In this document: piece after piece, positions 14,498 to 22,535 of the stretch
How the letters are laid out: each line of letters begins with the position of its first letter
Numbering within the stretch: the first letter of the stretch is position 1
Virus record (IMG/VR): IMGVR_UViG_3300028161_000002
Coordinates: 1-47,498 of that record
Source of the DNA: a virus
Strand: one strand, 5' to 3'
DNA length: 47,498 nucleotides
Notes under the pieces: model-generated
Database searches by the model: none
Told to the model about the DNA's origin: nothing
What the model saw: the letters and a program-made list of their open reading frames with translations, nothing else
Program-made: the position numbers and the translations under genes

Positions 14498-15974
14498 GGG
14501 TACCAGGATATTCTATAGGAATGCCTATTCGGAAGCCCCTATAGTTATTAATGAGGGAGGAGCAAGAAGCTCAAAAAGCTATTCTATAATTCAGTTATTC
14601 ATTCAAAAATTCAGCAAAGAAGAGAATAAGGTTTTCCTTACAACGAGGAAGACTTTGCCAGCCTTGAGGATGACAGCATATAAGGTTGCTATTGAACTGT
14701 TGAAAGAGTATGGAATCTATAACAATATCAATCATAATAAGTCCGACAGGACATTGTATAATCCGGAGAATAATAATTTATGGTTTTTCACAAGCATAGA
14801 CAACCCCGAGAAAATCAAGAGTACTGAGTTCAACTATATTCATATAGAGGAAACGAATGAATTCAGCTATGAGGATTTCATTATCCTTGATTTAAGACTT
14901 AGCGGGCCAACTAATAATAAAGAAATAAACCAGCTGTTCATAAGTTATAATCCTATTGACGAGCATAATTGGATTAACACGAAAGTCAAACCTAGGCAAG
15001 ATGCTGAAATCATCCATTCTACTTATAAGGATAATCCTTTTCTGGCCGAATCATATACAGATAAACTTGAAAGTCTTAAAAACCAGGATGAATCATATTA
15101 TAAGGTTTATGCACTTGGTGAATATGCCGAAATAAAAGGCTTGATATGGGGACGGCCTGAGATAAAACAAGAGTTCCCTGAAGTGAAGGAGACGATCTAC
15201 GGCCTGGACTTCGGATACAACAACCCCTCGACTCTCATTGAGGTTGGGATAGATGTTGAGGCTATGGCTCTTTATTTCAGAGAGCTTATTTATGAGACGC
15301 ATCTTACGAATGATGAGTTGATTGAGAAGATGAAAGATGTAATACCTCCAGAGAAAAGGCACTACGATATATATGCAGATGCCTCGGAGCCAGCCAGGAT
15401 CGAAGAGATATACAAGGCAGGATTCAACATAAAGCCGGCCGACAAGGAGAAGGGTTCTGTCAAGAATGGCATCGATATGGTAAAGCGATTCAAGCGATAC
15501 AGCCTAGATGAGAATACGAACTTGAACGATGAATTCGGTGGTTATAAATTTAAGGTCGATAAGAATGGGCATGTGCTTGAAGAGCCAGTAAAATATGAAG
15601 ACCATACCTGCGATGCTGGGCGTTATGCGGTGTACACCCACATGAAAGACAGGCTGAAGGATCTGGGCCCTGGAAAGGTATATTACAGAGGGCAAGAGGA
15701 AGCGGAGAAGAAGCCGATACTGCTCGAGGACATCGAGCTTGCTGAGAAGGCAGTGCAGATGATAGCCAAGCATGGTTATGCTGCACTCGGAGCTTTCGCG
15801 TATTCGCTGTCGATTCCGGAGGATGATCTGAGGAAGCGGTTGATAGCCTTGGGGTTCTATGAGCACAAGCGCAACCGTTTCATATATGGCAAGGACTTCA
15901 AGCTGCCGGAGAAGCCCGAGCCAAAGCCGGAGGTGGAGAAGATACAGGAAGAGAGAGAAGGTTGGGTGGTGTGA
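14478..15974 (+). CDS. terL: Terminase large subunit (non-canonical start)
   Basis: 498 aa if started at ATA 14478. Walker A is INEGGARSSKSYS (K33), Walker B YIHIEE (E124/E125), and the RNase H-like nuclease carries D244 (DFGYNNPS), D301 (YADASEP) and D379 (TCDAGRYA), all in PBSX/phage-terminase form. The frame contains no ATG, GTG or TTG between the upstream in-frame TAG and Walker A; the first usual start (TTG 14655) would delete the ATPase P-loop. AAGGAG at 14465-14470 is well spaced for ATA 14478. A ~80-residue C-terminal extension (from EDIELAEKAV) goes beyond the usual family end. Confidence 0.85.
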   Translation: MAKKQIEGTRIFYRNAYSEAPIVINEGGARSSKSYSIIQLFIQKFSKEENKVFLTTRKTLPALRMTAYKVAIELLKEYGIYNNINHNKSDRTLYNPENNNLWFFTSIDNPEKIKSTEFNYIHIEETNEFSYEDFIILDLRLSGPTNNKEINQLFISYNPIDEHNWINTKVKPRQDAEIIHSTYKDNPFLAESYTDKLESLKNQDESYYKVYALGEYAEIKGLIWGRPEIKQEFPEVKETIYGLDFGYNNPSTLIEVGIDVEAMALYFRELIYETHLTNDELIEKMKDVIPPEKRHYDIYADASEPARIEEIYKAGFNIKPADKEKGSVKNGIDMVKRFKRYSLDENTNLNDEFGGYKFKVDKNGHVLEEPVKYEDHTCDAGRYAVYTHMKDRLKDLGPGKVYYRGQEEAEKKPILLEDIELAEKAVQMIAKHGYAALGAFAYSLSIPEDDLRKRLIALGFYEHKRNRFIYGKDFKLPEKPEPKPEVEKIQEEREGWVV

Positions 15975-15996
15975 TAACTTAAAACAAGGATTAATA

Positions 15997-17550
15997 ATGC
16001 GAAATACAATCAATAAACTCAAGAAGTGGTGGCATGGCAAGACGAATCATATATCCGGATTGCCTCCTGAGATGCAACCTGCACAGTCGGCAAGCCAAAA
16101 GGAAAGCGAAAATGAAGATTATAAGGAATGCTGGGTCGTGACCTCAGCTGGCGTCTTCTCCGCGAATCAGGTATTCGCCAAGCAGAAAGCAAGCAAGGGC
16201 AACGTGAAGAAGTCGAAGGATGCGAAAAGCAAGCAGATATCAGAGGCGAATTATCTGGACCAGAACAATCTCGTCCCGCATCCTTTCGAGGTATCATCGC
16301 TCCTGAAGCTCCAGGAGAACTGCTCGTACTTCGACGCCTGCGTCAAGCAGATAGCGAAGGATGTCATAGGCCAGGGCTGGACTCTGCAGCCGGTCGAGGG
16401 CAATAAGGAGAATGAGCCTGAGAAGAAGAAGATAGAGGAATTCATAGACACTTCCGGCGGAAACAGGGACGAGACTTTCGAGGAGACTCTCGAGCGGGGC
16501 CTGATTGACTGGGGAGTTGTAGGCTGGTGGGGATGGGAGGTCTCGAGAGACGATAAGAAAATCATAAACGGAATATGGCATGTCCCGGCCAGAACGATTT
16601 ACGTGCATGAGTCGCATAACAAATACTGCCAGGTCCGGAACAACAAGAAAGTGTGGTTTAAGCGATTCGGGCTCAAGGATGACATAAACATCGAGGATGG
16701 GAGCCCGCTCAAGGAAGGCGACTCCGACAAGAAGGCCAATGAGATGATATTCTACAGGAACTATTATTCGGGGAGCAGCTATTACGGGGCCCCGAACATC
16801 CTACCGGCGGTCGGATCTGTGCTCGGGCTTGTGGCTGTGCGAGACTATAACCTGGCATTCTTCGAGAACTACGGCGTGCCAGCTGCTATAGTCTATCTTA
16901 CCGGAAAATGGGAAAAAGGCGCGGCCAAGCACATATCGAACTTTCTCGATGTAGAGATAAAGCGGACCGAGAACGCCCACAAGACAATAGTTATGCACTC
17001 GCCGGAAGGCGGGACAATGGAATGGATTCCGCTGGACATGAAGCAGCAGCAGAAGGAGGGCTCATTCGCATGGTACAAGGACAGCCTGTGTGAGGAGGTG
17101 CTCGTGTCCTATAAGATGCCTCTGTACCGGATCGGCATGGCTAAGGAGGGATCGCTCGGAGGCTCGACGGCTGGAGAATCGACTAAGATATACATAAGCT
17201 CGGTAGTGAAACCGCTTGAGACCGTGGACAACCGCATGATCACGAATAAGATCATCCACGAGGGCTTGGAATGCAAGAGCTACAGGTTCGTATTGAATGA
17301 GGTCGATGTGAGGGATAAGGACGCCGAAGCCAAGCGGGATCAGATACAATTTTCAATAGGGGCTCTGAACTCAAATGAGATAAGGCGGCGGCAGGGCAAG
17401 AGCGAATATGAAGAGGGCAAGCAGTTCTATGTGTCATCGGCATACATAGCAGTCGGAGAGGAATCAGTAGAGAAGCGTGAGCGGGCTCTGGTTGCCGAGC
17501 TCGAGGGACTGAAGGCGAAAGTGGATGAGGTTTTGCAAAAGGAGAAATAA
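15997..17550 (+). CDS. Portal protein (PBSX/SPP1-like family)
   Basis: 517 aa. ATG 15997 preceded by CAAGGATT. After a ~80-residue basic N-terminus the family core is visible: CSYFDACVKQIAKDVIGQGW, EETLERGLIDWGVVGWWGWE, WHVPARTIYVH, NEMIFYRNYYSGSSYYGAPN and LAFFENYGVPAAIVYLTGKW. The dodecameric portal forms the unique head vertex, the DNA channel and terminase dock. GC content is clearly higher than in the early region. It ends with a helical tail (VAELEGLKAKVDEVLQKEK). Confidence 0.9.
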   Translation: MRNTINKLKKWWHGKTNHISGLPPEMQPAQSASQKESENEDYKECWVVTSAGVFSANQVFAKQKASKGNVKKSKDAKSKQISEANYLDQNNLVPHPFEVSSLLKLQENCSYFDACVKQIAKDVIGQGWTLQPVEGNKENEPEKKKIEEFIDTSGGNRDETFEETLERGLIDWGVVGWWGWEVSRDDKKIINGIWHVPARTIYVHESHNKYCQVRNNKKVWFKRFGLKDDINIEDGSPLKEGDSDKKANEMIFYRNYYSGSSYYGAPNILPAVGSVLGLVAVRDYNLAFFENYGVPAAIVYLTGKWEKGAAKHISNFLDVEIKRTENAHKTIVMHSPEGGTMEWIPLDMKQQQKEGSFAWYKDSLCEEVLVSYKMPLYRIGMAKEGSLGGSTAGESTKIYISSVVKPLETVDNRMITNKIIHEGLECKSYRFVLNEVDVRDKDAEAKRDQIQFSIGALNSNEIRRRQGKSEYEEGKQFYVSSAYIAVGEESVEKRERALVAELEGLKAKVDEVLQKEK

Positions 17551-17726
17551 TGGCTAAATACTGTTGCGATAAAATGGAGTCTATGATTGAGAAGAAAGTG
17601 ATAGAAAAAGTGATTGAATTTAATAAGAATAGTTATTATCTAATTTGGGAAGGCAAGGCTGAAGATCATTTTATAGATAAATTTGAGTTAATTAAATTTT
17701 GCCCATTCTGTGGAAAGGCATTATAA
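17550..17726 (+). CDS. Small zinc-knuckle protein (58 aa)
   Basis: TAATG overlap with the portal gene. C5/C6 near the start and CPFC at the end (KFCPFCGKAL) form a probable single zinc site, a widespread small phage protein layout. AT-rich compared with the portal gene. Role unknown. Confidence 0.55.
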   Translation: MAKYCCDKMESMIEKKVIEKVIEFNKNSYYLIWEGKAEDHFIDKFELIKFCPFCGKAL

Positions 17727-17736
17727 GGAGATTTGG

Positions 17737-17904
17737 GTGAATCGATTAAAAGGTCTCAAATTTAGAGGTTTATTTTTTACTTGGGGAATACCACCAGACG
17801 AACCAATAACTTTAATGTTTCCAAAATGGAAAATAGGATGGATTAGCACGCAAATGAATGAATTTTTATTTTTAGGTTATTGTTATTTATCTTGGTCAAT
17901 ATAA
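17737..17904 (+). CDS. Small unknown protein, GTG start (55 aa)
   Basis: AAGGAG (17727-17732 region) precedes GTG 17737; the longer frame from ATG 17710 lies inside the previous gene. Aromatic-rich, probably beta (FRGLFFTWGIPPDEPI, FPKWKIGWIS). No motif recognised. Confidence 0.45.
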   Translation: MNRLKGLKFRGLFFTWGIPPDEPITLMFPKWKIGWISTQMNEFLFLGYCYLSWSI

Positions 17905-17915
17905 GGAGGAACAAA

Positions 17916-18158
17916 ATGCCGTATGATGATAGACCATTAAGCGAGGGAGGAAACAGAGGGATAGATGATGAGTTTTCAAGAAAAGCGCCAAAGGGTAAGT
18001 TTCGTGTAGTATGTGTGGATACTTTCGACGGAACAGACTGGGTAGAGGGCGATTACAAAAATCTTTCAGATGCAAGGCAAGTAGCAAAGATAAAATCAGG
18101 TGAATTATTAAAAGTACACATTTATAATGACAAAGGGATTCACTTACAAAATTATTAA
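17916..18158 (+). CDS. Small unknown protein (80 aa)
   Basis: AAGGAGG precedes ATG 17916. Contains a polar start (YDDRPLSEGGNRG) and a beta-alpha-beta-like core (FRVVCVDTFDGTDWVEGDY, LSDARQVAKIK). Function not recognised. A short TTTCCT/AGGAAA hairpin lies in the gap that follows. Confidence 0.5.
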   Translation: MPYDDRPLSEGGNRGIDDEFSRKAPKGKFRVVCVDTFDGTDWVEGDYKNLSDARQVAKIKSGELLKVHIYNDKGIHLQNY

Positions 18159-18189
18159 AATTTTTCCTTGGTAGGAAATTACAGGAGAA

Positions 18190-18387
18190 ATGATGGCTGA
18201 ACTGAATGTGATTGTCAAATACAACAAGTTATTCGACAGCCCGATAATAAAATTAATTCATGTTAAGCATGGAATGTGTTTCGGCTATTATTTATCTATA
18301 GACTTGTGGCTGTTAAGATTGGGTATTCATTTTAATCCATTCCAACAGTATAAACCACGGTTTATCTTTTATTTGAAAGAACTATAA
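18190..18387 (+). CDS. Small hydrophobic protein (65 aa), unknown
   Basis: CAGGAGAAATG ATG: start at 18190 or 18193. Rich in Ile, Leu and aromatic residues but without a clean membrane segment (FGYYLSIDLWLLRLGIHFNP). One of several small AT-rich ORFs inserted between portal and head genes. Confidence 0.45.
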   Translation: MMAELNVIVKYNKLFDSPIIKLIHVKHGMCFGYYLSIDLWLLRLGIHFNPFQQYKPRFIFYLKEL

Positions 18388-18397
18388 GGAGAAATGA

Positions 18398-18691
18398 ATG
18401 CCACTATTAATATTTTTAAAACAGCCGAACAGAGCGATTGCCGTAAAAGGCGAAGAGAAAGACTTGATTGAAATCGGAACAAAGAATGAGGATTTCAATT
18501 TTTTCAATTTCAGAACATTAAAAAACAAGCCTATTGTTATTTCAAAGGATGATGTGGCCTATATCGAATTGGTATCTGAAGAGGAACTCAAGAAACAGAA
18601 GACTGAATATGAGAATAGGTTGAAACAGGAGAGGCAACGAAGCGGGCAACTGGTGCATCCGAATTTTCTCTTTCCGAGTAATAGGAAATAA
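18398..18691 (+). CDS. Small unknown protein with coiled-coil tail (97 aa)
   Basis: AAGGAG before the ATG. N-terminal beta-rich part (LLIFLKQPNRAIAVKGEEK; KNKPIVISKDDVAYIELV), then a charged helix (SEEELKKQKTEYENRLKQER). No family recognised. Precedes the minor head gene by one base. Confidence 0.5.
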   Translation: MPLLIFLKQPNRAIAVKGEEKDLIEIGTKNEDFNFFNFRTLKNKPIVISKDDVAYIELVSEEELKKQKTEYENRLKQERQRSGQLVHPNFLFPSNRK

Positions 18692-18692
18692 C

Positions 18693-19532
18693 ATGCTGTC
18701 ATCGCTATCTAAATCAATCAGCAAGTCACTCCGCAAGCTCGGGCGGAAGCCGAAAGCTTTGAAGAATCTGAGGCGGATGATTACGCTGAACGAGCGGAAG
18801 CTGCGTCCGAAGGTGGACGAGTGGATGAAGTTGATGACTGAGGAAATCCAGAGGGGGTTGCCGAAGCTCAAGTCTGAGAATATTAAGAATCTCGCTGATT
18901 GGAAAGAGATTGAAGAGGCTGGCAATTTGATACTGAAGCCCACGATTTTGGCTATACTCGGAGAGGGCGGCAAGGCGATAGTAGAGCGGAAGATAAGGAA
19001 GCAAGACCGTTTTGACACTATAGGCTTGGAGGCGATCAAATGGGCTGAAAAGCATGCGGCTGCACTTGTTACGGAAGTGACAGTGGAAACTCAGAATGCC
19101 ATAAAGGCTTATATAGTTGAAGGCATAAAGAAGGGCAAGTCGATTCCAGCGATAGCGAAAGAGCTTCGACCTCTGGTTGGGATTACGGAAAAGCAGATAT
19201 TCGCTGTAGCTAATTATGAGGAATGGCTAATACTAAACCGTCCTGAATATTCTGTAAAAGTTATTAGAGAGATGGCAGAAGTTCATGCGAGGCGATTACA
19301 TCGATACAGGGCTCAATTGATAGCAAAGACTGAAACACGAATGGCTCTTAATGAGGGGACTTTTCAGGGTTATGGACAGATGGGGATAAAAAAACTTGAG
19401 GGTGTCTCAAGTCCTGATTCTTGCGAGTGGTGTCTGGCAAATATAAATGGCCAAGTGGTTACCATCGATGAAGCTAGGTCGATTGATGGCGAGACTCATC
19501 CTGGCTGTGAATGCGCATGGGTGGCGGCATAG
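18693..19532 (+). CDS. Minor head / head morphogenesis protein (SPP1 gp7/Mu F-like)
   Basis: 279 aa. The C-terminal domain carries the family signature: YRAQLIAKTETRMALNEG, then PDSCEWCLANINGQVV and a final HPGCECAW with paired cysteines. The N-terminal ~180 residues are helical. Such proteins attach to the portal and enter the capsid early in assembly, possibly ejected with DNA. The order portal, minor head, protease, capsid is the normal one. Confidence 0.85.
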   Translation: MLSSLSKSISKSLRKLGRKPKALKNLRRMITLNERKLRPKVDEWMKLMTEEIQRGLPKLKSENIKNLADWKEIEEAGNLILKPTILAILGEGGKAIVERKIRKQDRFDTIGLEAIKWAEKHAAALVTEVTVETQNAIKAYIVEGIKKGKSIPAIAKELRPLVGITEKQIFAVANYEEWLILNRPEYSVKVIREMAEVHARRLHRYRAQLIAKTETRMALNEGTFQGYGQMGIKKLEGVSSPDSCEWCLANINGQVVTIDEARSIDGETHPGCECAWVAA

Positions 19533-19538
19533 AAGATA

Positions 19539-19661
19539 ATGTCTGAAGCTAAGAAATGCCCGAAATGCGGGGCTGACATGCGGAAGAAGCAGTCTTGCTG
19601 TCGAGACATCTGGAAATGCACAAAATGCCGATGGAAGGAAGTTTACAGAAGGAAGAAATAA
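19539..19661 (+). CDS. Tiny zinc-ribbon protein (40 aa)
   Basis: ATG 19539 a few bases after the previous stop. Three Cys groups (CPKCG, CC, CTKC) form a zinc ribbon with a basic tail (RWKEVYRRKK). Similar short ribbons occur repeatedly in this window. Role unknown. Confidence 0.5.
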   Translation: MSEAKKCPKCGADMRKKQSCCRDIWKCTKCRWKEVYRRKK

Positions 19662-19690
19662 TTGACAAATAAGCATTATGGGGGATTACG

Positions 19691-21160
19691 ATGCGAATTG
19701 AAAACATAGAAAAAGAAATCATAAAGAAAGAGACGGATAACGAGCTTTTCAGCCTGCGGATGAGATTCTCCCAGCTCTACAAGAAATTCTACAAGACCAG
19801 CCTGTTCAAGAAAAGCGGCTTCATCTTCTTGGAGCGGAAGGACTTTCTCGGGAAATACAAGCTACTCATCGATGAGATAAAGCGGCGCCGACTCAAGGTC
19901 GGCAAGAGCAATGAACTCGACAAGATGATATTCAGTAAGGAAATGGTTGGGGTGGACATCAAGAGCCTGCCGGACATTCCGGTGAGAAGCGATTACATAT
20001 CGATAACCGGTTCTTTTCTCAAGAGTCCGAAATCAATAGGTTCGTTTAGTATATACATTAGGGACACAGCCGACAAGAGGCTTGTTGAGGTTGAGGAGAG
20101 AGTAAAGCAGGTCCTGGAAGAGGAGTTAAGCAGAAGTCCGGCGGTAGTGAAGCATGAAGAGCCAGAGGATGATTATTTACCTGTATATGAGTTGGTCCTG
20201 AGGCCAAAAGAAGACTTGAAGATAATCAAGGCTGTGGAACTTAAGAAACATAATAAAGAACCAGAGGAAGATTTGGAGAAAAGCTTTCCCATAGAGAAAC
20301 CGGAAGAGACTGACAAAACGATAAGAATCCCAGTGAATGACTGCGAAGTAACTGCCACGATAACGATATCGGCCGAGGAAGGGATAAAGGCGCTGTACTG
20401 CGGGAAAGCGAAAAAGATACGGACTTATATATTCGACAAGGCTCATGGCTGGACTATGGCGAAGGCCAAGAAATGGATAAAAGAGCACAAGGAGAAAGCG
20501 GATAAAGAAGAGAATGAGCATTCTGCCCGTCTCCAAGACCCGAAGAAGTATGACGACTGGAGAAGGACGAAGGGCGGAAAGATATATTTCAAGATAGCGA
20601 TTCCTGCCTCAATTTCCATAGTCTGGGGGCATCCGAAAGGCAAACCGCCGGCGATGTGGATTCCGCAGGCCCTGAGATTTCCGAAGGATAAATATACCGT
20701 TGCCCAGGCCAAGAAGTTCCTAGCTGACAATGAGATTAAATACATCAGTTTCGAGGAAGCCAAGAAAGAGGAGAAGCAGGCCGAGAAGTCAGAGTCAGGA
20801 GAGAGTTATTTCAAGTTCGAGAAAGTGGACAAGAAGCAGCAGATAGTGGGGGGAATAATCTACGAGCCTAATGTCGAAGACACTCAGGGCGATTTCATGG
20901 AATCAGATGAAATTGAGAAGATGGCATATAAATATATGCTTGGCGATAAGAAGATGAAAATCAACCATAAGGGAAAGGCGTACAATTTCCCGATTATCGA
21001 GTCATATATTCCAGACGAGGATACGAAGAAAGGCGGGCAGACGATAAAGAAAGGTGCGTGGTGGCTGATGATAAAGGTCGAAGACAAGAAAATTTGGGCT
21101 GACATAGAGAGTGGGAAGCTGGGGGGTTTTAGCATGGGCGGAGTTGCTGCTAAAGAATAA
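19691..21160 (+). CDS. xkdF: XkdF-like prohead protease (C-terminal part split off)
   Basis: 489 aa. C-terminal protease domain: EPNVEDTQGDFMESDEIEKM, NHKG (catalytic His candidate), GAWWLMIKVEDKKIWADI and GFSMGG (catalytic Ser), as in Peptidase_S78_2/XkdF proteins that process scaffold and capsid. Residues ~215-355 contain two copies of a small basic motif (WTMAKAKKWIKEHK and YTVAQAKKFLADNE), known from phage protease N-terminal regions. It stops right after GFSMGGVAAKE, whereas family members usually continue with an EISLVDxPAN segment. That segment appears as the start of the gene at 22536, across the homing-endonuclease cassette. Confidence 0.75.
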   Translation: MRIENIEKEIIKKETDNELFSLRMRFSQLYKKFYKTSLFKKSGFIFLERKDFLGKYKLLIDEIKRRRLKVGKSNELDKMIFSKEMVGVDIKSLPDIPVRSDYISITGSFLKSPKSIGSFSIYIRDTADKRLVEVEERVKQVLEEELSRSPAVVKHEEPEDDYLPVYELVLRPKEDLKIIKAVELKKHNKEPEEDLEKSFPIEKPEETDKTIRIPVNDCEVTATITISAEEGIKALYCGKAKKIRTYIFDKAHGWTMAKAKKWIKEHKEKADKEENEHSARLQDPKKYDDWRRTKGGKIYFKIAIPASISIVWGHPKGKPPAMWIPQALRFPKDKYTVAQAKKFLADNEIKYISFEEAKKEEKQAEKSESGESYFKFEKVDKKQQIVGGIIYEPNVEDTQGDFMESDEIEKMAYKYMLGDKKMKINHKGKAYNFPIIESYIPDEDTKKGGQTIKKGAWWLMIKVEDKKIWADIESGKLGGFSMGGVAAKE

Positions 21161-21164
21161 AAAC

Positions 21165-21193
21165 TTGACAAATCAATATGTTTTTCTTATTCT
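21165..21193 (+). promoter_or_regulatory. Promoter TTGACA-N17-TATTCT
   Basis: TTGACA at 21165-21170 and TATTCT at 21188-21193, 17-base spacer. A transcript starting near 21200 would meet the terminator at 21237-21266 after about 65 bases, without any ORF. This suggests a very short RNA or attenuated promoter. Confidence 0.55.
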
Positions 21194-21213
21194 ATATGTG
21201 GGTATCAACCTAG

Positions 21214-21229
21214 TGTGTTTTAAAACACA
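21214..21229. promoter_or_regulatory. 16-bp perfect palindrome
   Basis: TGTGTTTTAAAACACA, perfectly self-complementary, placed between the promoter at 21165 and the terminator at 21237. Could be an operator or, as RNA, a small hairpin. Confidence 0.5.
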
Positions 21230-21236
21230 TCACCGG

Positions 21237-21266
21237 GGCCAGGCTTAACGGCTTGGCCTTTTTTTT
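21237..21266 (+). terminator. Rho-independent terminator
   Basis: GGCCAGGC / GCTTGGCC stem (one G-U pair), six-base loop TTAACG, then eight T. Ends the head operon upstream of the homing endonuclease. The loop/arm sequence CTTAACGGCTTG resembles the hairpin at 25595-25624. Confidence 0.85.
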
Positions 21267-21279
21267 ATTTTATAATTAC

Positions 21280-21308
21280 TTGACAAACCAATAAATTAAG
21301 TTTATTCT
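21280..21308 (+). promoter_or_regulatory. Promoter of the homing endonuclease gene
   Basis: TTGACA at 21280-21285, 17-base spacer, TATTCT at 21303-21308, the same -35/-10 pair as at 21165. It lies 14 bases after the terminator's T-run and 23 bases before the ATG at 21331. Confidence 0.65.
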
Positions 21309-21330
21309 TATTTGTAGAGAGCGAATTAAA

Positions 21331-22356
21331 ATGAGCAATCAAAATGCTTCCCCTGCTATCCAACCAAACCTTCCTATCGATTCGCTCTCTTTAGGTAAGG
21401 AGCAGGGGAGGCTTTATAAAAATAGAAATTGGCTGTATCAAAAATATATTGTTGAACAATTGTCTACGCCCGATATTGGAAAAATATGTAATATACATCC
21501 ATCGACTATATATGTTTGGTTAAAAAAGTACAGATTAGAAACAAGAAGTTATAGTCAAAGTGTAAAAATAGCAAGAAAAAAATGGAAAGAAAAATATATA
21601 GGAACTAAAATATATCATAATAAAAACTGGCTTTACCAGAAATATTGGATTGAGGGTTTAGATTCAGAACAAATAGCATTTATAGCAGATACTAAATCAA
21701 ATACAATTATGAGATGGCTTAGACATAATAATATTAAAATAAAACCTAAAGGTGAAAATCAAAAAGGCAGAAAACATCTATCAAAAAGAGCTAAGAAATC
21801 AATTTCAAATAAGGCTAAATTAAGATGGAAAAACCCTATATATATAAAAAAAATGAGTAAAATTCTTAAAGGCACTCAGGCAGGAAAAAAGAATCCTAAT
21901 TATGGTGGTAAATTTACTAAATTAGATTGGGTTAGAAAAAAAATTAGCAAAGCTAATAAAGGAAGAAAAATAGGCGAAGAAGAAATGAAACGAAGAATAT
22001 TATCATGGAAAATTAGACCAACGAAATTAGAAAATATTTTTAATAATATGACAAATAAAAATATTAGATATATCGGAGATGGTTCATGGTGGCGAAAATT
22101 AAATGATGATCATTATCATAATCCAGATTTTAAGGTGACAGGACAAAATAAAATTATCGAAATATTCGGAGATTATTGGCATAGAAACGATAATCCACAA
22201 GAGCTTATAGATTTATATAATCAGGCAGGGCTTGATTGCCTAATAATCCATGAAAAAGAATTTTATCCACTTAACAATAGCCCTACAAAAAGAATTTTAA
22301 CTGAAAAGTATAAACAAGAGATATTAAAAAAAGTGAATAATTTTATTAATACTTGA
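21331..22356 (+). CDS. Homing endonuclease with tandem HTH, NUMOD3 motifs and Vsr-like nuclease
   Basis: 341 aa, strongly AT-rich against its GC-richer neighbours. Two tandem HTH units begin NRNWLYQKYIVEQL (about 31) and NKNWLYQKYWIEGL (about 97). NUMOD3-like motifs follow (GTQAGKKNPNYGG; ISKANKGRKIGEE). The C-terminal domain has E234, HNPDFKV (D266), IIEIFGDYWHR (E277, H284), the EDxHD/Vsr-like PD-(D/E)XK nuclease of phage homing enzymes. It has its own promoter and is flanked by terminators. It would cut an uninterrupted allele of the neighbouring protease gene to spread. Confidence 0.82.
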   Translation: MSNQNASPAIQPNLPIDSLSLGKEQGRLYKNRNWLYQKYIVEQLSTPDIGKICNIHPSTIYVWLKKYRLETRSYSQSVKIARKKWKEKYIGTKIYHNKNWLYQKYWIEGLDSEQIAFIADTKSNTIMRWLRHNNIKIKPKGENQKGRKHLSKRAKKSISNKAKLRWKNPIYIKKMSKILKGTQAGKKNPNYGGKFTKLDWVRKKISKANKGRKIGEEEMKRRILSWKIRPTKLENIFNNMTNKNIRYIGDGSWWRKLNDDHYHNPDFKVTGQNKIIEIFGDYWHRNDNPQELIDLYNQAGLDCLIIHEKEFYPLNNSPTKRILTEKYKQEILKKVNNFINT

Positions 22357-22381
22357 CAAACAAAATATAATCATATATTTT
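22353..22381 (+). promoter_or_regulatory. Promoter upstream of leader A
   Basis: TTGACA at 22353-22358 overlapping the endonuclease stop, 17-base spacer, TATTTT at 22376-22381. Drives the leader RNA and scaffold gene that follow. Confidence 0.55.
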
Positions 22382-22535
22382 AATAGTAGTTGCTATGATT
22401 GAAGTTTAGAGTCTGAGTTAAACTTTTAGTTGTAACGTCTAGGGACGTTTAAGACTTGCAATGCAAAGCAAGTTTTGAATGTCCCTTTTTTTATGGGGGA
22501 ATTCAAAAATAATTACAGTTGAGGAGCTTATTTAC
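22382..22535 (+). promoter_or_regulatory. Leader RNA A, two-state (terminator/antiterminator) candidate
   Basis: Contains an AGTTTA/TAAACT hairpin, AACGTC/GACGTT (22434-22449), the long terminator hairpin 22442-22492 and an alternative hairpin in which TTGAATGTCCC (22475-22485), the terminator's 3' arm, pairs with GGGGGAATTCAA (22495-22506). The two forms exclude each other. The same order of motifs recurs in leader B at 32368-32550. Candidate attenuator upstream of the scaffold and capsid genes. Confidence 0.55.
22442..22492 (+). terminator. Rho-independent terminator with long stem
   Basis: Arms 22442-22459 and 22468-22485 (GGGACGTTTAAGACTTGC with GCAAGTTTTGAATGTCCC, with G-U pairs and one near-central irregularity), 8-base loop, then seven T (22486-22492). 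It lies upstream of the scaffold/capsid genes, so it must be read through or regulated. Confidence 0.75.

Noticed and set aside
14655-15974. Large terminase starting at TTG 14655
   Set aside because: This would remove the Walker A motif encoded just upstream in the same open frame.
15859-16000. Portal gene starting at 15859 inside the terminase gene
   Set aside because: The first 46 codons are a shadow of terminase coding sequence; ATG 15997 has a ribosome site and family-like start.
19662-19691. TTGACA as a promoter of the protease gene
   Set aside because: The -10 position falls in GGGGGATTACG next to the start codon; no -10-like hexamer at a valid distance.
21161-22535. Group I intron containing the homing endonuclease
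   Set aside because: No recognisable P7/R-S core, and the 3' gene has its own promoter, terminator and ribosome site. The split-gene reading needs no splicing. Could not be excluded without RNA data.
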